Source: Candidatus Limnocylindrales bacterium (GTDB taxonomy: Bacteria > Chloroflexota > Limnocylindria > Limnocylindrales > CSP1-4). Taken from it: a stretch of DNA of 16,268 nucleotides. The DNA lies in assembly GCA_030647575.1 (NCBI GenBank), contig JAUSJS010000064.1, positions 1-16,268 on the forward strand. Reading direction: 5' to 3'. The position numbers were made by a program, and so were the translations under genes. The notes beneath the pieces were generated by a model, which was not told the origin of the DNA, did no database searches, and was given only the letters and a program-made list of their open reading frames with translations. Position 1 is the first letter of the stretch. Every line of letters starts with the position of its first letter. This document shows positions 14,853 to 16,268 of the stretch, piece after piece.

Positions 14853-15375
14853 GTACCGACTCCAACAAGGGGCGCACGCCAAGGATCGCAGCATAACGCT
14901 CGAGGTAGTCCCAATCGAGGTCCGGGGCGATCCGGATGACTGATCGACAGTCGCGCAGTTGCAGCTCGGAGCGGCCCCCGTCCGACCACTCGAGCTTCGC
15001 CAGGATAAGATCCTCCGCCGAGATCACGGCGGCCCGCCCGAGGCCAGGGTGGTCCACAACTCGACTCCGCGCGAACGCCTGCTTCGCCCAGGCATCGCGA
15101 CGTCCAATCATGAGATCCACGCGGACGATCTCGGTCCGGTGGACGAGCCCCCCGATCGCGCGACCCCCGAGATCGATGAGGTCGTTGACGAGGTAGACAT
15201 CGTCGAAGGCCTGACGGATTCGACGCTCGTAGTCAGCGGGGTCGAGATCGAGGACGAGGTCGAGGTCGCGGGTCATGCGTGGTTCCGCGTGAACGGAGAG
15301 CGCCCAGGAACCGGTCACGTAATAGCGGACGGCCAGCCGATCCAGCCGGTCGAGGACATCGCGTTCGACGCTCAT
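14842..15375 (-). CDS. MNT-fold nucleotidyltransferase (AbiEii/DUF6036-like)
   Basis: A 177-aa protein with the polymerase-beta-type nucleotidyltransferase signature: GS at residues 22-23 (VTGSWALSVHA), metal ligands Asp37 and Asp39 in TRDLDLVLD, and a third Asp87 in RVDLMI. Lys127 in EDLILAKLEW and the late RDCRSVI and WDYLERYAAILGV fit the AbiEii/DUF6036-like branch, known from toxin-antitoxin and accessory modules. It would transfer a nucleotide to a protein, RNA or small molecule; the target is unknown. The ATG at 15375 overlaps the stop of the peptidase gene (ATGA), suggesting translational coupling; an in-frame start at 15570 would overlap the peptidase by about 200 nt and adds low-complexity Arg/Pro sequence, so I reject it. 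All three active-site acids are present. Confidence 0.85.
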   Translation of the reverse strand: MSVERDVLDRLDRLAVRYYVTGSWALSVHAEPRMTRDLDLVLDLDPADYERRIRQAFDDVYLVNDLIDLGGRAIGGLVHRTEIVRVDLMIGRRDAWAKQAFARSRVVDHPGLGRAAVISAEDLILAKLEWSDGGRSELQLRDCRSVIRIAPDLDWDYLERYAAILGVRPLLESVRGG

Positions 15376-16268
15376 CCCAGCAGGATCCGCCGCAGCAGGG
15401 AGGTCGGCGGGGTCCCGTGGGCGAGCACGGCCTCGAGATGCTGGCGGTAGCGGAAGCCCGGCGTCTCGCCGAAACCGCCGACGACGCGCGGTTCCGGGAC
15501 CGCGCGCTCCCCGCGTGGGTCGCCGGCCGCGATGGCAGCCCGCCGGCGCACCTCGCGCTCGATCTCCCACATCTCCATCGAGCCTGCGAAGTAGGTCGAC
15601 AGCTGGGTCGAGGACAGGCGAGCCCGATCGAACTTGGCGCGGGCCTCCGCCTCCTCCTGGAAGCCGCCGTCGACCATCAGCCCGACGGCCTCCTCCTGGG
15701 TCATCCCCCGGGTATGAATTCGGGCGTCGACGATCGCGTTGATGACCGCGCGCAGGTAGAACTTCCAGTGGGTGAGCAGGAGCGCCAGGTCGTCCGCCCC
15801 GTAGCCGACGTCCATCATCACCTGCGTGACGTAGACGGCCCAGCCCTCGGCGAACAGGCCGCTCGCGAACATCGAGCGAACGATCGACGGGCAGCGGTTG
15901 GCGTAGACGCCCTGCAGGTAATGCCCCGGAACCGCCTCGTGGATCGTCAGCAGGCGGAGCATCCGGTTGTTGTCCTCGCGCAGGTTCGACTCGCGCTGCT
16001 CCTCGGTCCAGTCGTCGGGCATCGGCGTGATCGAGAAGAACGCCTTCTGGCCCTTGTCGAGCGGCCCGGGGGAGCTCAGCATCGCGCCCCCGAACGCGCG
16101 CAGGAAGGCGGGGGTCCAGCGGATCTCGAGCGGCTCATCGGCCAGGCCGATCAGGTCGCGCTCAGCGCAAAATGCCTCGATCCGGGCGTTCTCGGTCCGA
16201 CAGAATTCGAGGAGCTCATCCGCCTTCGGGTGTTCCGCTGCGACGGCGTCGAGCACGCCGCGCACCAG
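15372..16268 (-). CDS. DUF885-family zinc carboxypeptidase-like protein, N-terminus cut by window edge
   Basis: About 298 C-terminal residues are present and the reading frame is open to the window edge; relatives are about 550-600 aa, so the N-terminal half lies outside. The zinc motif HEAVPGHYLQ is visible (codons near 15910-15941), followed by FAEGWAVYVTQVM, whose Glu is a candidate third ligand. This is the pattern of DUF885 proteins, which are thought to be metallopeptidases. FFSITPMPDDW and the RAVINAIVDARIHT helix also fit the family. The stop overlaps the start of the nucleotidyltransferase gene. Cellular location cannot be judged, because any signal peptide is missing. Substrate unknown. 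Confidence 0.9.
   Translation of the reverse strand: MVRGVLDAVAAEHPKADELLEFCRTENARIEAFCAERDLIGLADEPLEIRWTPAFLRAFGGAMLSSPGPLDKGQKAFFSITPMPDDWTEEQRESNLREDNNRMLRLLTIHEAVPGHYLQGVYANRCPSIVRSMFASGLFAEGWAVYVTQVMMDVGYGADDLALLLTHWKFYLRAVINAIVDARIHTRGMTQEEAVGLMVDGGFQEEAEARAKFDRARLSSTQLSTYFAGSMEMWEIEREVRRRAAIAAGDPRGERAVPEPRVVGGFGETPGFRYRQHLEAVLAHGTPPTSLLRRILLG

Noticed and set aside
15376..15570. Longer start for the nucleotidyltransferase
   Set aside because: The extra 65 residues are Arg/Pro-rich, overlap the peptidase gene, and precede the natural MSVERDVLDRL start, which is coupled by ATGA.

Overview
The window is very GC-rich, densely coding DNA with strongly G/C-biased third codon positions and no mobile elements, tRNA, rRNA or CRISPR. 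The gene content, the protein style and the frequent TANNNT boxes placed just before start codons suggest a Chloroflexota bacterium (perhaps Limnocylindria/Ellin6529-like). This is inference from memory of such genomes; a high-GC actinobacterium is the main alternative.

Layout. (1) 1-2477, minus strand: the edge of a small HNH-type protein, a RhlE-like DEAD-box RNA helicase with a long disordered tail and a hairpin-rich leader, and a tandem-ACT-domain protein. (2) 2574-3443, plus: an alpha/beta hydrolase divergent from the ACT gene. Between it and glgA lies a short tract with two copies of a palindrome and a duplicated 23-nt segment that falls on the 3' ends of both convergent genes. (3) 3537-14290: an alpha-glucan (glycogen) locus. 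GlgA (synthesis, minus) is head-to-head with a short-type glucan phosphorylase followed 6 nt later by a GH57 glucanotransferase/amylase (breakdown and remodelling, plus). A strong hairpin ends that pair. Then come an otherwise easily missed 41-codon membrane-peptide gene (minus), a long inverted-repeat operator, a divergent GntR/YtrA-like regulator (plus) and a 1134-aa multidomain GH13 protein (plus). None of the glucan enzymes has a signal peptide, so the pathway looks cytoplasmic. GlgC and GlgB are not in the window. (4) 14574-16268, minus: a tightly overlapping run of a DUF885-type zinc peptidase (cut by the window end), a MNT-fold nucleotidyltransferase and a 92-aa helical partner protein.

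How the genes work together. GlgA would extend alpha-1,4-glucan, the phosphorylase would release glucose-1-phosphate, and the GH57 and GH13 proteins would cleave or disproportionate the chains. The GntR regulator and the miniprotein share one operator region and probably form their own small control unit inside the locus.

The most promising places for something undescribed are the GntR/miniprotein module, the nucleotidyltransferase/92-aa pair, the N- and C-terminal domains of the GH13 protein, the structured leader of the helicase, and the apparently frequent leaderless starts. All function calls come from reading motifs by eye; no database search was run.
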